64,000 nt of DNA from Rossellomorea sp. AcN35-11 (GTDB lineage: Bacteria; Bacillota; Bacilli; Bacillales; Bacillaceae_B): assembly GCA_030388825.1 (NCBI GenBank), contig CP128835.1:2722001-2786000 (forward strand), in the 5' to 3' direction. The notes under the pieces were generated by a model that ran no database searches, was not told where the DNA came from, and worked only from the letters and a program-made list of their open reading frames with translations. The translations under genes and the position numbers were made by a program. Below are positions 17,412 to 25,333 of the stretch, piece after piece (position 1 is the first letter of the stretch; each line of letters begins with the position of its first letter).

Positions 17412-18482
17412 ATGAGTAAACGTATAGTATTTACAGGCGGTGGATCGGCAGGTCACGTCACGGTTAACACAGCACTGATCCCACACTTCGAGAAAGAAGG
17501 ATGGGAGATAACGTATATAGGATCGGAGGACGGAATCGAAAAGGAAATGATCACAGAACAATTTCCCCATATTCCGTATGAAAGCATTTCTAGCGGGAAG
17601 CTCCGACGCTATTTTTCTTGGAAAAACTTTTCAGATCCATTTCGTGTCATGAAAGGTGTAGTAGACGCATTGACCGTCATCCGAAAGACGAAGCCGGATA
17701 TCATTTTCTCCAAGGGTGGATTTGTTTCCGTTCCCGTTGTCATGGCTGCAAAATTGGCAAAGGTTCCTGTTGCGATTCATGAGTCCGATGTGACCCCCGG
17801 CCTCGCTAACAAATTGGCGGTCCCTTTTGCCACCAAAATTTTTACGACGTTCCCTGAAACCGTCCACTCCCTGCCCGCTGACAAATCTTTATGTGCAGGA
17901 GCCATCATTCGTGAGGAACTGTTCTCTGGAGATGAAAGTGAAGGGAAGAGACTGACAGGGTATTACGAAGAAAAGCCTGTCTTGATGATCATGGGGGGAA
18001 GCCTTGGTGCGAGAAAGGTCAACGAGGCGGTAAGGGGTAATCTTACTGAACTGTTATCCCGATTCCAGATTATACACATCTGCGGGAAAGGGAATATCGA
18101 TGAAGCCTACACCCAGAAAGGCTATCGACAATATGAATTCATTAAAGGAGAGCTCCCTCACTATTTAGCCATGACTGATTATGTGATCTCTCGTGCAGGA
18201 TCGAATTCAATCTTTGAATTCCTTGCATTGAAAAAGCCAATGTTACTGATCCCACTTTCACGAGAAGCGAGCCGTGGAGATCAGATCCTTAATGCCAACA
18301 GTTTTGTCAAAAATGGATATGCTTTAAAACTTGAAGAAGAAGAGCTGAATGAAGAGACTTTCCTCAAGAAGGTCAAAGAATTGCAGGAAAACAAAGAAAC
18401 CATGATCCACAACATGGATAAAGGCCAAAAAGCCTATACCATCCAAGACATGTATGATGAACTTTCTTCCATGTCAAGATAA
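17412..18482 (+). CDS. murG: MurG-type UDP-GlcNAc:undecaprenyl-PP-MurNAc-pentapeptide transferase
   Basis: A 356-residue GT-B glycosyltransferase. The N-terminal loop TGGGSAGHVTVN is at residues 8-19, HESDVTPGLAN matches the acceptor site, and GGSLGARKVNE and SRAGSNSIFEFLAL form the UDP-GlcNAc pocket. MurG converts lipid I to lipid II on the inner membrane face. It is monocistronic here and not in a division cluster, as with MurG in the B. cereus group. A separate dcw-encoded copy may exist elsewhere. A -10-like TATAAT lies about 30 bp upstream. Confidence 0.9.
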   Translation: MSKRIVFTGGGSAGHVTVNTALIPHFEKEGWEITYIGSEDGIEKEMITEQFPHIPYESISSGKLRRYFSWKNFSDPFRVMKGVVDALTVIRKTKPDIIFSKGGFVSVPVVMAAKLAKVPVAIHESDVTPGLANKLAVPFATKIFTTFPETVHSLPADKSLCAGAIIREELFSGDESEGKRLTGYYEEKPVLMIMGGSLGARKVNEAVRGNLTELLSRFQIIHICGKGNIDEAYTQKGYRQYEFIKGELPHYLAMTDYVISRAGSNSIFEFLALKKPMLLIPLSREASRGDQILNANSFVKNGYALKLEEEELNEETFLKKVKELQENKETMIHNMDKGQKAYTIQDMYDELSSMSR

Positions 18483-18541
18483 TGAGTCATTGAATTCCCC
18501 TCGTGGCATATAGTATATAAATGGTGAAGGGGAGAAGGAAA

Positions 18542-18691
18542 ATGGCTTATCAATTTTCAAAAGGATGGTATCTCCGGGAGCTTAAGAAGATGGGAATCAA
18601 CTATCATCCACAAGATAAAAGAAAATTGGAAAACTATAAGACCTATGTAGTCAGGAATCTATATTTCCAAATGGTAGATAGAAATAAGTAA
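18542..18691 (+). CDS. Small YflJ-like (DUF2639) protein
   Basis: A 49-residue protein, MAYQFSKGWYLRELKKMGIN followed by YHPQDKRKLENYKTYVVRNLY. The AY...SKGWYL.ELKK.GI pattern and the KLE.YKTYV.RNLY end match the small B. subtilis YflJ type. It is basic and has no membrane segment. The ATG is preceded by AAGGGGAGAAGGAAA. It ends just before a strong terminator. Its function is not known; related genes are reported as sporulation-linked, which I cannot check here. Confidence 0.65.
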   Translation: MAYQFSKGWYLRELKKMGINYHPQDKRKLENYKTYVVRNLYFQMVDRNK

Positions 18692-18699
18692 TCATTTTT

Positions 18700-18741
18700 A
18701 GCTGCCGGTAGTCAGTGCTTTGAGGCTGACTACCGGCAGCT
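18700..18741 (+). terminator. Strong terminator after the YflJ-like gene
   Basis: A perfect 15-bp stem GCTGCCGGTAGTCAG/CTGACTACCGGCAGC with a ten-base loop, followed by TTATTTG. Confidence 0.75.
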
Positions 18742-18763
18742 TATTTGTTACCGAACCCTTAAC

Positions 18764-18795
18764 ACAAAAAACGATCTCCTCTTTGGGAGATCGTT
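18764..18795 (-). terminator. Terminator of the GNAT gene (minus strand)
   Basis: AACGATCTCC and GGAGATCGTT form the stem. On the minus strand it is followed by TTTTTTGTG, a proper U-tract for the gene at 18800-19357. Confidence 0.7.
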
Positions 18796-18799
18796 ATGT

Positions 18800-19357
18800 T
18801 TAAGCTTCCATAGCCTGCTCTTCTTCCGGGAATTGTTGAAGTTGATATAGATAAAGTGTATAGAGGTCTTTCGGGATTTCATACAGATCGTACACTTCAT
18901 CTTGAGCATTTAATTGTGCATAAAGAGATTTTCTTGATTCGTTCGCCTTTATTACATAAGGAAGTTTCTCGGCAGCTTTTTGGGAGCGGGTATTCACTTT
19001 ACGGATTCGCATGAAGATCGTCTCCATACCAAGTTCAAAGAAAAGCTCTGAGAAAAATGCATCCTTCGCTGGCTGATTATAGCCTTTTCCATGATACGGT
19101 TTGCCGATCCAGGTTCCCAGAAATCCTGCGTTTTCCTGAATATCGAATAGATTGATCGTGCCGATCGGATTTCCCCATTCGTCCAAAATGGTACGGGAAA
19201 TGAGCTCCCCACGTTCCTCTGCTTCAATCGTTTGTTTCGTTAAGAATAAGAGCTCATCATAAGAATGAGCTTTCTGACGCACAAAAGGAAAGACATCCGG
19301 GTGCACCATAAGGTCATATAACTCATGACACTCATGTAATTCACGTTTCTTGATCAT
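18800..19357 (-). CDS. GNAT-family (RimJ/RimL-type) N-acetyltransferase with a structured leader
   Basis: A 185-residue acetyltransferase. The central part has the RimJ/RimL-like order: IGTINLFDIQENAGFLGTWIG, then the acetyl-CoA loop YHGKGYNQPAKDAFF (Q/RxxGxG region) and FMRIRKVNTRSQKAAEKL, the usual N-S-xx-E-K end. The substrate is unknown; family members acetylate ribosomal protein N-termini, amino-sugars or antibiotics. The start codon sits directly after a hairpin that buries its own AGGAGG. Upstream is a 15-codon reading frame with two mutually exclusive stems, so expression is probably controlled after transcription. Confidence 0.82.
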   Translation of the reverse strand: MIKKRELHECHELYDLMVHPDVFPFVRQKAHSYDELLFLTKQTIEAEERGELISRTILDEWGNPIGTINLFDIQENAGFLGTWIGKPYHGKGYNQPAKDAFFSELFFELGMETIFMRIRKVNTRSQKAAEKLPYVIKANESRKSLYAQLNAQDEVYDLYEIPKDLYTLYLYQLQQFPEEEQAMEA

Positions 19358-19446
19358 AGTAGACCCTCCTAGAGGGCAGTCTACTTGCGTACGATCCCAC
19401 CCTCGAAATTTTTAAAAGTTAACTAAAAAATTTCGGGGTGGGAATC
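19358..19446 (-). promoter_or_regulatory. Candidate attenuator: SD-sequestering hairpin plus long alternative stem
   Basis: On the minus strand three elements occur in order. A T-arm-like stem GTGGGTTCGATTCCCAC lies at 19454-19438. A long inverted repeat (19446-19393), centred on GTTAAC, has arms of about 25 bases that begin GATTCCCACCCCGAAATTTT. A hairpin AGTAGA/TCTACT with inner CCCTC/GAGGG (19385-19358) contains the AGGAGG of the GNAT gene and abuts its ATG. The first two share CCCAC and cannot form together. The 3' arm of the second (GAGGGTGGG) could pair with the CCCTC that otherwise masks the ribosome-binding site. No U-run follows the long stem, so control of translation fits better than termination. 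Confidence 0.5.
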
Positions 19447-19453
19447 GAACCCA

Positions 19454-19501
19454 CTAAGACCAGTCAAGAAACTGGTGGCGCACCTTTTGCCTTCCCTTCA
19501 T
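19454..19501 (-). CDS. Putative 15-codon leader peptide upstream of the GNAT gene
   Basis: ATG at 19501 is preceded by AGGGTGA at a spacing of about six. It reads MKGRQKVRHQFLDWS and ends at TAG just where the T-arm-like stem begins. The basic peptide, its own ribosome-binding site and the switchable stems downstream resemble leaders of ribosome-stalling-controlled resistance genes. No experimental support is available from sequence, and chance short frames are common. Confidence 0.4.
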   Translation of the reverse strand: MKGRQKVRHQFLDWS

Positions 19502-19638
19502 TGCATTCACCCTATATAAATGACCGCATTTAAGAACAATGTTATTGGAAATAGATTATCCATCTGTATCATATACGAAATATCTCAAAAAGGAAATAGG
19601 TAAAATGCTAAATTTTAATGAAAATTTTTAACAAATTT

Positions 19639-20769
19639 CTACACATTTTGATATGCGATTTCTCCGTTCACCATCGTTAGGACAGGCTTGGCCATAAAGT
19701 GGAATGGATGGTGGCTCCAAAGCACCAGATCCGCATCCTTGTTTACCTCGATACTTCCGATACGGTCAGATACACCAAGGTTTCTGGCAGGGAGGATCGT
19801 GATGCCTTCAAGAGCTTTAAATTCATCCAATCCTTCGCGGACCGAGATGGCGGCACACATATTTAGATATTGTATAGGTGTATAGGGGTGATCTGTGGTG
19901 ATAGAAACTTCGACACCGGCTTCCGTCAGTTTTTGATAAGTGATCCAGCTTTTGTTCTTCAGTTCGACCTTCGACCTTCTCGTAAAGGTTGGACCGACAG
20001 AAACCTTTAAGTGTCTTCCTTGCAATTCGTCTGAAATGAGATGTCCTTCTGTACAATGCTCGATTCTTAAATCCAAGTTGAATTCATCCGCAAACCTTAC
20101 TGCAGACAGGATATCATCTGCACGGTGTGCGTGGATACGGACCGGGATTTCACGTTTTAAGGCAGATACTAAAGGTGCGACCCTGAGTTCTTCCGGTTGA
20201 TCGCAATATTTAGCTTGAAAAAAGGCTTCTCTGAGCATCCCCATTATACCCATCCTGGTTATGCTATCATTGTTTCCTGTACTATGAATACGCTTTGGAT
20301 TCTCCCCGAGAGCAATTTTAAGTCCGGAGATCTCTTTTATTAACATCGATCGAATCGTAGTGCCATGGGTCTTGATAACAGCTGTCTGTCCACCTATGAC
20401 ATTTGCGCTTCCCGGCATGACGTTAACGGTGGTGACACCATATTTCAAGGCATCCTTAAAACCTGGATCTAAAGGATATACGCCATCAAATGCCCTGATA
20501 TGGGGTGTCATAGGTTCGATGGTTTCATTGGCATCATTCCCTGCCCAACCTGTTCCCTCATCATATAAACCTAAGTGGGTATGGGAATCGATGAAGCCGG
20601 GCAAAAGAAATTTCCCTTGGCAATCATAGACTGCAGCGTCTGGATAATAATCTTCACTTTGTGTGTTGATCTGTTTGATTTTGCCGTCTTTTATGAGTAT
20701 GGAACCGTTATGAATGGGTTTTGATGTAATGGGATAAATGGTTGCATTCTTTAATAATATGGAATTCAT
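19639..20769 (-). CDS. Amidohydrolase (imidazolonepropionase-like)
   Basis: A 376-residue metal-dependent amidohydrolase. It has an N-terminal beta-sandwich segment, GKFLLPGFIDSHTHLG with the metal-binding HxH, a later HAHRADD, RIEHCTEG and TTDHP, matching the HxH/H/H/D set of the superfamily. The C-terminus returns to the small domain (GSIEVNKDADLVLWSHHPF). ATG 20769 follows AAAGGAAGAACC and is preferred to the ATG seven codons upstream. The substrate is unknown. It is the first of three minus-strand genes running towards the GNAT gene, from which it is separated by about 280 bp. Confidence 0.85.
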   Translation of the reverse strand: MNSILLKNATIYPITSKPIHNGSILIKDGKIKQINTQSEDYYPDAAVYDCQGKFLLPGFIDSHTHLGLYDEGTGWAGNDANETIEPMTPHIRAFDGVYPLDPGFKDALKYGVTTVNVMPGSANVIGGQTAVIKTHGTTIRSMLIKEISGLKIALGENPKRIHSTGNNDSITRMGIMGMLREAFFQAKYCDQPEELRVAPLVSALKREIPVRIHAHRADDILSAVRFADEFNLDLRIEHCTEGHLISDELQGRHLKVSVGPTFTRRSKVELKNKSWITYQKLTEAGVEVSITTDHPYTPIQYLNMCAAISVREGLDEFKALEGITILPARNLGVSDRIGSIEVNKDADLVLWSHHPFHFMAKPVLTMVNGEIAYQNV

Positions 20770-20832
20770 GGTTCTTCCTTTCATGGACATTGTTCTTTCC
20801 TAATTTTAAACAAAATCCAGGGAAAAATGAAG

Positions 20833-21435
20833 CTAATCCTTCCTTTTGTTTCTCCAATTGGAAAAAATCAGATATACGAAGGTTGCAAACACCGCTATCA
20901 AACTCAAGGGCTTAATATAGCGGATGCCAATCACTTCGATATGTTTCCAATGTGTCCCCAGTTCCATACCGATGACCATGAATAATAATGTCCACGGAAG
21001 CATGGCAGCAAAGGTATAAAGGGTGAATACAGGAAGGGGCATCCGGCTGATGCCTGCCGGGATACTGATGGCATGACGGACGACAGGAATGAACCTTGCG
21101 GTGAATATGACGATGGTACCATGTTTTTTAAACCATTTCTCAGAAGAAGTCAAATGCTTCTGATGAATAAGAAGGTATTTCCCGTATTTTTCAAAAAACG
21201 GGCGGCCCCCATAATAACCAAGCCAGTACAGAAATAATTGTGCAAGAGTCCCTCCGATGACACCGCTTAGAAATGCGCCGATAAAGGAAATTTTCCCTGC
21301 ACTCACCATATATCCAGCATAACTTAAGACAAGTTCACTGGGGATCACTTCCACCATGAGAGCCACGGCTATTCCGATATATCCAAGTTCTGTTAATAGG
21401 GTAAGGATGTGTAAAATCCATTCGTGATTCATCAT
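20833..21435 (-). CDS. DedA-family membrane protein
   Basis: A 200-residue polytopic protein with the DedA/VTT domain: EVIPSELVLSYAGYMVSAG, GGTLAQLFLYWLGYYGGRPF, and FTARFIPVVRHAISIPAGISRMP, which contains the conserved F-x-R-x-x-P-x-x-R element. DedA proteins are linked to lipid transport and membrane homeostasis; some act as undecaprenyl-phosphate flippases. The gene lies 7 bp after uppP on the same strand, so two undecaprenyl-phosphate recycling steps may be co-expressed. Confidence 0.88.
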   Translation of the reverse strand: MMNHEWILHILTLLTELGYIGIAVALMVEVIPSELVLSYAGYMVSAGKISFIGAFLSGVIGGTLAQLFLYWLGYYGGRPFFEKYGKYLLIHQKHLTSSEKWFKKHGTIVIFTARFIPVVRHAISIPAGISRMPLPVFTLYTFAAMLPWTLLFMVIGMELGTHWKHIEVIGIRYIKPLSLIAVFATFVYLIFSNWRNKRKD

Positions 21436-21442
21436 TTTCCTC

Positions 21443-22228
21443 CTACATGACTCCTGAATATTGAAGTAAAAGAATCAAGAAGCCTAATGCCCAGACATAA
21501 TAGGAAAACATCTTCAGGGAGTGCTTTTTAAGAAAATTGACCATTGAGACGATAGCGAAATAGCCGAACAACGCTGCACTGATTGTTCCAATGGCTAAAC
21601 TCGTGAAGGATACCGCTTCAACATGTCCTCCAAACATTTCCTTTCCTTGGAGTATAATTCCACCCAGTATGGCAGGTGTAGAAAGAAGAAAGGAGAAATA
21701 AGCTGCCGTTTCCCTGTCCAGTTTCCTGAATAAACCTGCCGCGATGGTTAATCCGGATCTTGATAATGCAGGGAAAATCGCTGCAGCCTGGAAACTCCCT
21801 ACCACAAGCGCGTCTGTGTAAGAGAGATCATCGAGTTTTTTATAGCCATTCTTCACCCCATCTGCCACAAACATGATACATCCCGTTGCAAGGAACTCCC
21901 ATCCGATGGTGGAACCTGACTTCGAAATAGAATCAAAAAAGTCTTCGAACAATAAACCGACCACTACAGCCGGGATCGTCCCGATGATGAGTATCAAAGA
22001 AAGTCTGCTAAATGGGTGTCTCACTATGTAGAGAAGTTCCTTCTGGTACACAACCAGAACAGCGATCAATGTTCCGATATGAAGCATAGTATCCAGGAAC
22101 AGCCCGGCTTCCTCCAGTCCAAAGGTGAGTCTCCCAAGATAGAGATGTCCTGTGCTTGAAATGGGAAGGAACTCGGTTAAACCTTGAATGATTCCCAAAA
22201 TAAAGGCTTCAATTTTAGTCAAATCCAC
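21443..22228 (-). CDS. uppP: Undecaprenyl-diphosphatase UppP (BacA)
   Basis: A 261-residue membrane enzyme that dephosphorylates undecaprenyl-PP for cell-wall lipid carrier recycling; high dosage gives bacitracin resistance. The two active-site blocks are present: GLTEFLPISSTGHL near the N-terminus and ALSRSGLTIAAGLFRKLDRE in the middle. I place the start at a GTG after AGAAAGGTAGTG, which gives the usual family length. ATGs further upstream (22252 and 22276) would add up to 16 atypical residues. It is followed by the DedA gene after 7 bp. Confidence 0.9.
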   Translation of the reverse strand: MDLTKIEAFILGIIQGLTEFLPISSTGHLYLGRLTFGLEEAGLFLDTMLHIGTLIAVLVVYQKELLYIVRHPFSRLSLILIIGTIPAVVVGLLFEDFFDSISKSGSTIGWEFLATGCIMFVADGVKNGYKKLDDLSYTDALVVGSFQAAAIFPALSRSGLTIAAGLFRKLDRETAAYFSFLLSTPAILGGIILQGKEMFGGHVEAVSFTSLAIGTISAALFGYFAIVSMVNFLKKHSLKMFSYYVWALGFLILLLQYSGVM

Positions 22229-22460
22229 CACTACCTTTCTGAAAGTCCACATAGGACAAACTTCTCTTCTACACATATATTCCTTTCATTCGCATTTCAT
22301 GAAGAATGTCCCCATATTGATGAATATCTTTTTGAGCGTTTCAATAGAAATAGGAGATTTAATGAAACTTTCATGCTTCATGTACGTAAATATAAAGGAG
22401 GAATAAAACATTTGCCGCTTGCCCGGAAGAGGGTGAAAGGTGAAAAGGAGGAAACCGCAT

Positions 22461-22784
22461 ATGCCTACAAAAGATGAAAAAATGATGGCTGCACTTATTT
22501 ATATTTTAAGCTTCTTCACAGCATTCATTGGACCATTGATCATCTGGCTGATGAAAAAAGAAGAGTCGGAATTTGTTGACTTCCATGGAAAGGAGTATTT
22601 CAACTTTCTCATCTCTTACGCTGTCTATGGTTTGGTAAGTACCATTTTGATGGTGGTGTTGATTGGATTCGTTCTGGCGCCTATCGTCGGAGTCCTTGCT
22701 CTGATTTTTACGATCCTTGGAGCGATCAAAGCCTACGAAGGAGAACATTATAAAATTCCAACGGTCTTTCGATTACTTAAATAA
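22461..22784 (+). CDS. DUF4870 membrane protein
   Basis: A 107-residue protein with three hydrophobic segments and the DUF4870 pattern: KMMAALIYILSFFTAFIGPLIIWLMKKEES, then FVDFHGKEYFNFLISYAVYG (the conserved H/G-K-x-x-x-N-F turn). The ATG follows AAAAGGAGGAAACCGC. Monocistronic, with a clear terminator. Function unknown. Confidence 0.8.
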   Translation: MPTKDEKMMAALIYILSFFTAFIGPLIIWLMKKEESEFVDFHGKEYFNFLISYAVYGLVSTILMVVLIGFVLAPIVGVLALIFTILGAIKAYEGEHYKIPTVFRLLK

Positions 22785-22792
22785 GAAATGAG

Positions 22793-22819
22793 AACCCACG
22801 GTTAGCTGTGGGTTTTTTT
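22793..22819 (+). terminator. Terminator of the DUF4870 gene
   Basis: AACCCACG/CTGTGGGTT stem with a short loop and a TTTTTTTT tail. Confidence 0.8.
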
Positions 22820-23153
22820 TATTAGGCTCTTTTCGTACACATTGTTGCCTTCCGGCAGCGATAATCAAGTTTCTGAGCAAGTGTGGGAAAAAATTCACAA
22901 CAAAAGATTAGTAAACAACCTGAATTTAAGGGGAATGGAGATTGCATTCCTCTTTATTAACATGGTTCATTTACTCAGATGCTACAAACCTATCATACGG
23001 CATATATTCATTCACAAAGCCTTGCAGAGCTTATGTGAATAAGCAAAAAACTATGTGAAAAGAGCTTTTTATCAAATGAAACTTTTTGAGAAATGTATGA
23101 ACGAATTTCATCTTTCTCCGTCTTATCAGTGAAAGTAAAAGGAGGAATGGAAC
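22820..23153. other. Non-coding gap, no supported gene
   Basis: About 330 bp with only an unconvincing 66-codon reading frame lacking a ribosome-binding site or protein-like composition. It presumably contains the promoter of the following yxlE-like operon; AAGGAGGAATGGAAC directly precedes that gene. Confidence 0.5.
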
Positions 23154-23369
23154 ATGAACGAAATACAAGAAGCTTTACAATCCATAAATTGGGGGATCGT
23201 AGCTCCTGTCATCCTCATCCAACTCATTCTCATGGTGACAGCGTTGGTTGATCTCATCCGCATTAAAGAAACAAATGGACCGAAATGGTTATGGGTCCTC
23301 ATTATCCTGTTGATCAATATCATCGGTCCGGTGGTGTATTTCATCTTTGGAAGGAGACAAAATGGATGA
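23154..23369 (+). CDS. yxlE: YxlE-like small membrane protein (PLDc_N type)
   Basis: A 71-residue protein with two membrane helices (about 12-35 and 44-64). It matches the phospholipase-D-nuclease N-terminal domain family found alone in YxlE: LVDLIRIKETNGPKWLWVLI and NIIGPVVYFIFGRR. It is followed by an ABC ATPase and an ABC permease with overlapping starts, the same order as yxlE-yxlF-yxlG of B. subtilis. No sigY or yxlC/D homologue is visible upstream, so control must differ. Confidence 0.75.
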   Translation: MNEIQEALQSINWGIVAPVILIQLILMVTALVDLIRIKETNGPKWLWVLIILLINIIGPVVYFIFGRRQNG

Positions 23370-24268
23370 ACGTATTGGAGGTAGATTCTATAGAAAAGAA
23401 GTATAAGGATAAGCATGCCGTCAAGAACCTTTCGTTCGATCTGAAGAAAGGCCGCTGCGTAGCACTCATAGGGCCAAATGGCGCAGGGAAAACCACTACA
23501 CTGAATATGCTTGCAGGGTTGGTCACACCGACTAACGGTTCGATCTCAACAGATGAATCTCCCGTGGATATCAGGGAAATGATCGGTTACCTTCCCCAAT
23601 ATCCATCCTTTTTTGAATGGATGGCGGGGGAAGAATACCTCCAGTTTTCCGGTGAAATCGCTGGAATGACCAGAAAAGACTCTCGATTGCGGAGTGAAGA
23701 GCTTTTAAGCCTGGTGGGTTTGGTAGAAGGGAAACGTCGAAGAATCGGTCAATATTCCGGTGGAATGAAGCAGCGTTTAGGGATCGCGCAAGCTCTCATT
23801 CATCAACCTGCCCTTTTGATCCTGGATGAACCGGTGTCCGCATTGGATCCTTTCGGAAGAAGAGAAGTGCTGGAGCTGTTAAAGGAGTTGAAGCAGAAGA
23901 TGACCATCCTGTTCTCCACCCATATCTTAAATGATGCAGAACAGGTGTGTGAGGACGTGTTATTTCTGCACGATGGAGTGCTGATCGAACAAGGTTCTCT
24001 TGATGAGGTGAAAGCAAGGCGGCAGACACCAAGGTTGAATGTATATTTTAACGGGGAATGCGAACAGTATGTACCGCTTTTGGAAAAGTTCGAATGGATC
24101 GTCCGTCTTACAACTGAAGGAAATCGAATTTCCTTGGAAGTACGCGATCTGGAAAGGGATAGAGCAAGATTATTCTCTTTGATCTCGGAATATCGCTGGG
24201 GAGTGACTAAATTCGAAACCAGTGAACAGAGCCTTGAAGATCTGTTCATGGAGGTGATGAGAAAATGA
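23366..24268 (+). CDS. yxlF: ABC transporter ATP-binding protein (YxlF-like)
   Basis: A 300-residue ATPase with Walker A GPNGAGKTTT, signature YSGGMKQRLGIAQAL, Walker B LLILDEP and a downstream H-loop (STHIL). The C-terminal about 90 residues are a variable domain. The ATG overlaps the TGA of the yxlE-like gene and is positioned eight bases after AAGGAGA; the long upstream extension is in the wrong frame context. Its stop overlaps the permease start, so the three genes are translationally coupled. Confidence 0.88.
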   Translation: MNVLEVDSIEKKYKDKHAVKNLSFDLKKGRCVALIGPNGAGKTTTLNMLAGLVTPTNGSISTDESPVDIREMIGYLPQYPSFFEWMAGEEYLQFSGEIAGMTRKDSRLRSEELLSLVGLVEGKRRRIGQYSGGMKQRLGIAQALIHQPALLILDEPVSALDPFGRREVLELLKELKQKMTILFSTHILNDAEQVCEDVLFLHDGVLIEQGSLDEVKARRQTPRLNVYFNGECEQYVPLLEKFEWIVRLTTEGNRISLEVRDLERDRARLFSLISEYRWGVTKFETSEQSLEDLFMEVMRK

Positions 24269-25041
24269 AAACCGGCTGGGTATTATTCAGGAAAGAATGG
24301 CTTGAACTAACAAGAAATTATAAATTGATTTGGATGCCCATTGTATTCATATTATTGGGATTAACAGAACCTTTAACGGCCTATTATCTGCCTGATATTC
24401 TTCAATCAGTAGGGGACCTGCCTGAAGGAACGGTCATAGAGATTCCGACGCCTTCATCAGAAGAAGTGTTCGTGTCGACGATCAGCCAGTTTAACACGTT
24501 CGGCATCCTATTGATTGCATTTGGTTTTATGGGGGTGATCGCAGGGGAGAGAAAGAGCGGTAACGCTGTTATGGTTCTTGTCAAACCAGTCTCATACGTT
24601 GCTTACATTTATTCCAAGTGGTTTGCAGTAGTGGTCCTTGTCTGGATTTCCTATGGACTAGGCATGATTTCAAGTTGGTATTATATTCATCTATTATTTG
24701 ACGGGATTTCGTTCACTGCATTCATGGAAGGTTTCTTGGTGTACGGTTTATGGCTGACTTTTATTTTAACAGTGGTTGTTTTCTTTAGCAGTTTAGTGAA
24801 AACACCGGGGATTGCAGCGTTTTTCACAATCTCTCTATCTATTTTCCTGACCGTTGTTTCAGGATATTTAAGGGAGAGGTTCAAGTGGTCCCCCGGTCAG
24901 CTTTCCAACTATGTAAATGAGATTATCCTACACAACACATGGCCCGATCACTTGACAGGCTCCATCGTCCTCACAATCCTCCTTAGCCTGTGGATCCTCT
25001 TCATTACACCATATCTCTTTCGGAGAAAAGAATTGAGCTGA
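24265..25041 (+). CDS. yxlG: ABC transporter permease (YxlG-like)
   Basis: A 258-residue membrane protein of the ABC-2 permease type with six hydrophobic segments. It has a first helix at about 22-45, a large extracytoplasmic loop at about 47-82, and GVIAGERKSGNAVMVLVKPVS, the conserved cytoplasmic turn that contacts the ATPase. It starts at an ATG overlapping the ATPase stop. With the two preceding genes it forms a complete exporter half-set of unknown substrate. Confidence 0.85.
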   Translation: MKTGWVLFRKEWLELTRNYKLIWMPIVFILLGLTEPLTAYYLPDILQSVGDLPEGTVIEIPTPSSEEVFVSTISQFNTFGILLIAFGFMGVIAGERKSGNAVMVLVKPVSYVAYIYSKWFAVVVLVWISYGLGMISSWYYIHLLFDGISFTAFMEGFLVYGLWLTFILTVVVFFSSLVKTPGIAAFFTISLSIFLTVVSGYLRERFKWSPGQLSNYVNEIILHNTWPDHLTGSIVLTILLSLWILFITPYLFRRKELS

Positions 25042-25064
25042 CTATAAAGGTCAGCTTTTCTTTC
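25036..25064 (+). terminator. Terminator of the yxlEFG-like operon
   Basis: AGCTGAC/GTCAGCT stem overlapping the stop codon, followed by TTTCTTT. The rest of 25065-25330 shows only a small CCCAT/ATGGG hairpin near 25243 and no gene. Confidence 0.65.
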
Positions 25065-25333
25065 ATGGGGGACGGACCTCGAATTCCTGAAAAGGATTGG
25101 AATGCTTTATGTCGAATAAAGGTAATAGAAGGAGTGGAACTTCGAGGAAGTAAGAAAGAAACCATAAAGATAAAGAGAATAGACTGATTCAATAAGCTCA
25201 AAACGTTCTGAAAGGAATCCAGGTGTATGACCACAGGCTCATCCCATTATAGAATGGGTTATGATAAAGATGATAAAAAAGGGGCAGTGGATCTACCCAA
25301 GTAAATTTTTTTAGCTGAAGGGGAGGTATATAA

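Noticed and set aside
19438..19501. tRNA-like 3' half on the minus strand (T-arm consensus and an anticodon-like stem)
   Set aside because: No matching 5' acceptor strand or D-arm, no CCA-proximal pairing, and the same bases fit a leader peptide with attenuator stems better.
22842..23042. A 66-codon open frame between the DUF4870 and yxlE-like genes
   Set aside because: No ribosome-binding site, composition not protein-like, and it lies just after a terminator.
24990..25187. An open frame overlapping the end of the ABC permease
   Set aside because: Overlaps a coding end and a terminator hairpin; no ribosome-binding site or family signal.
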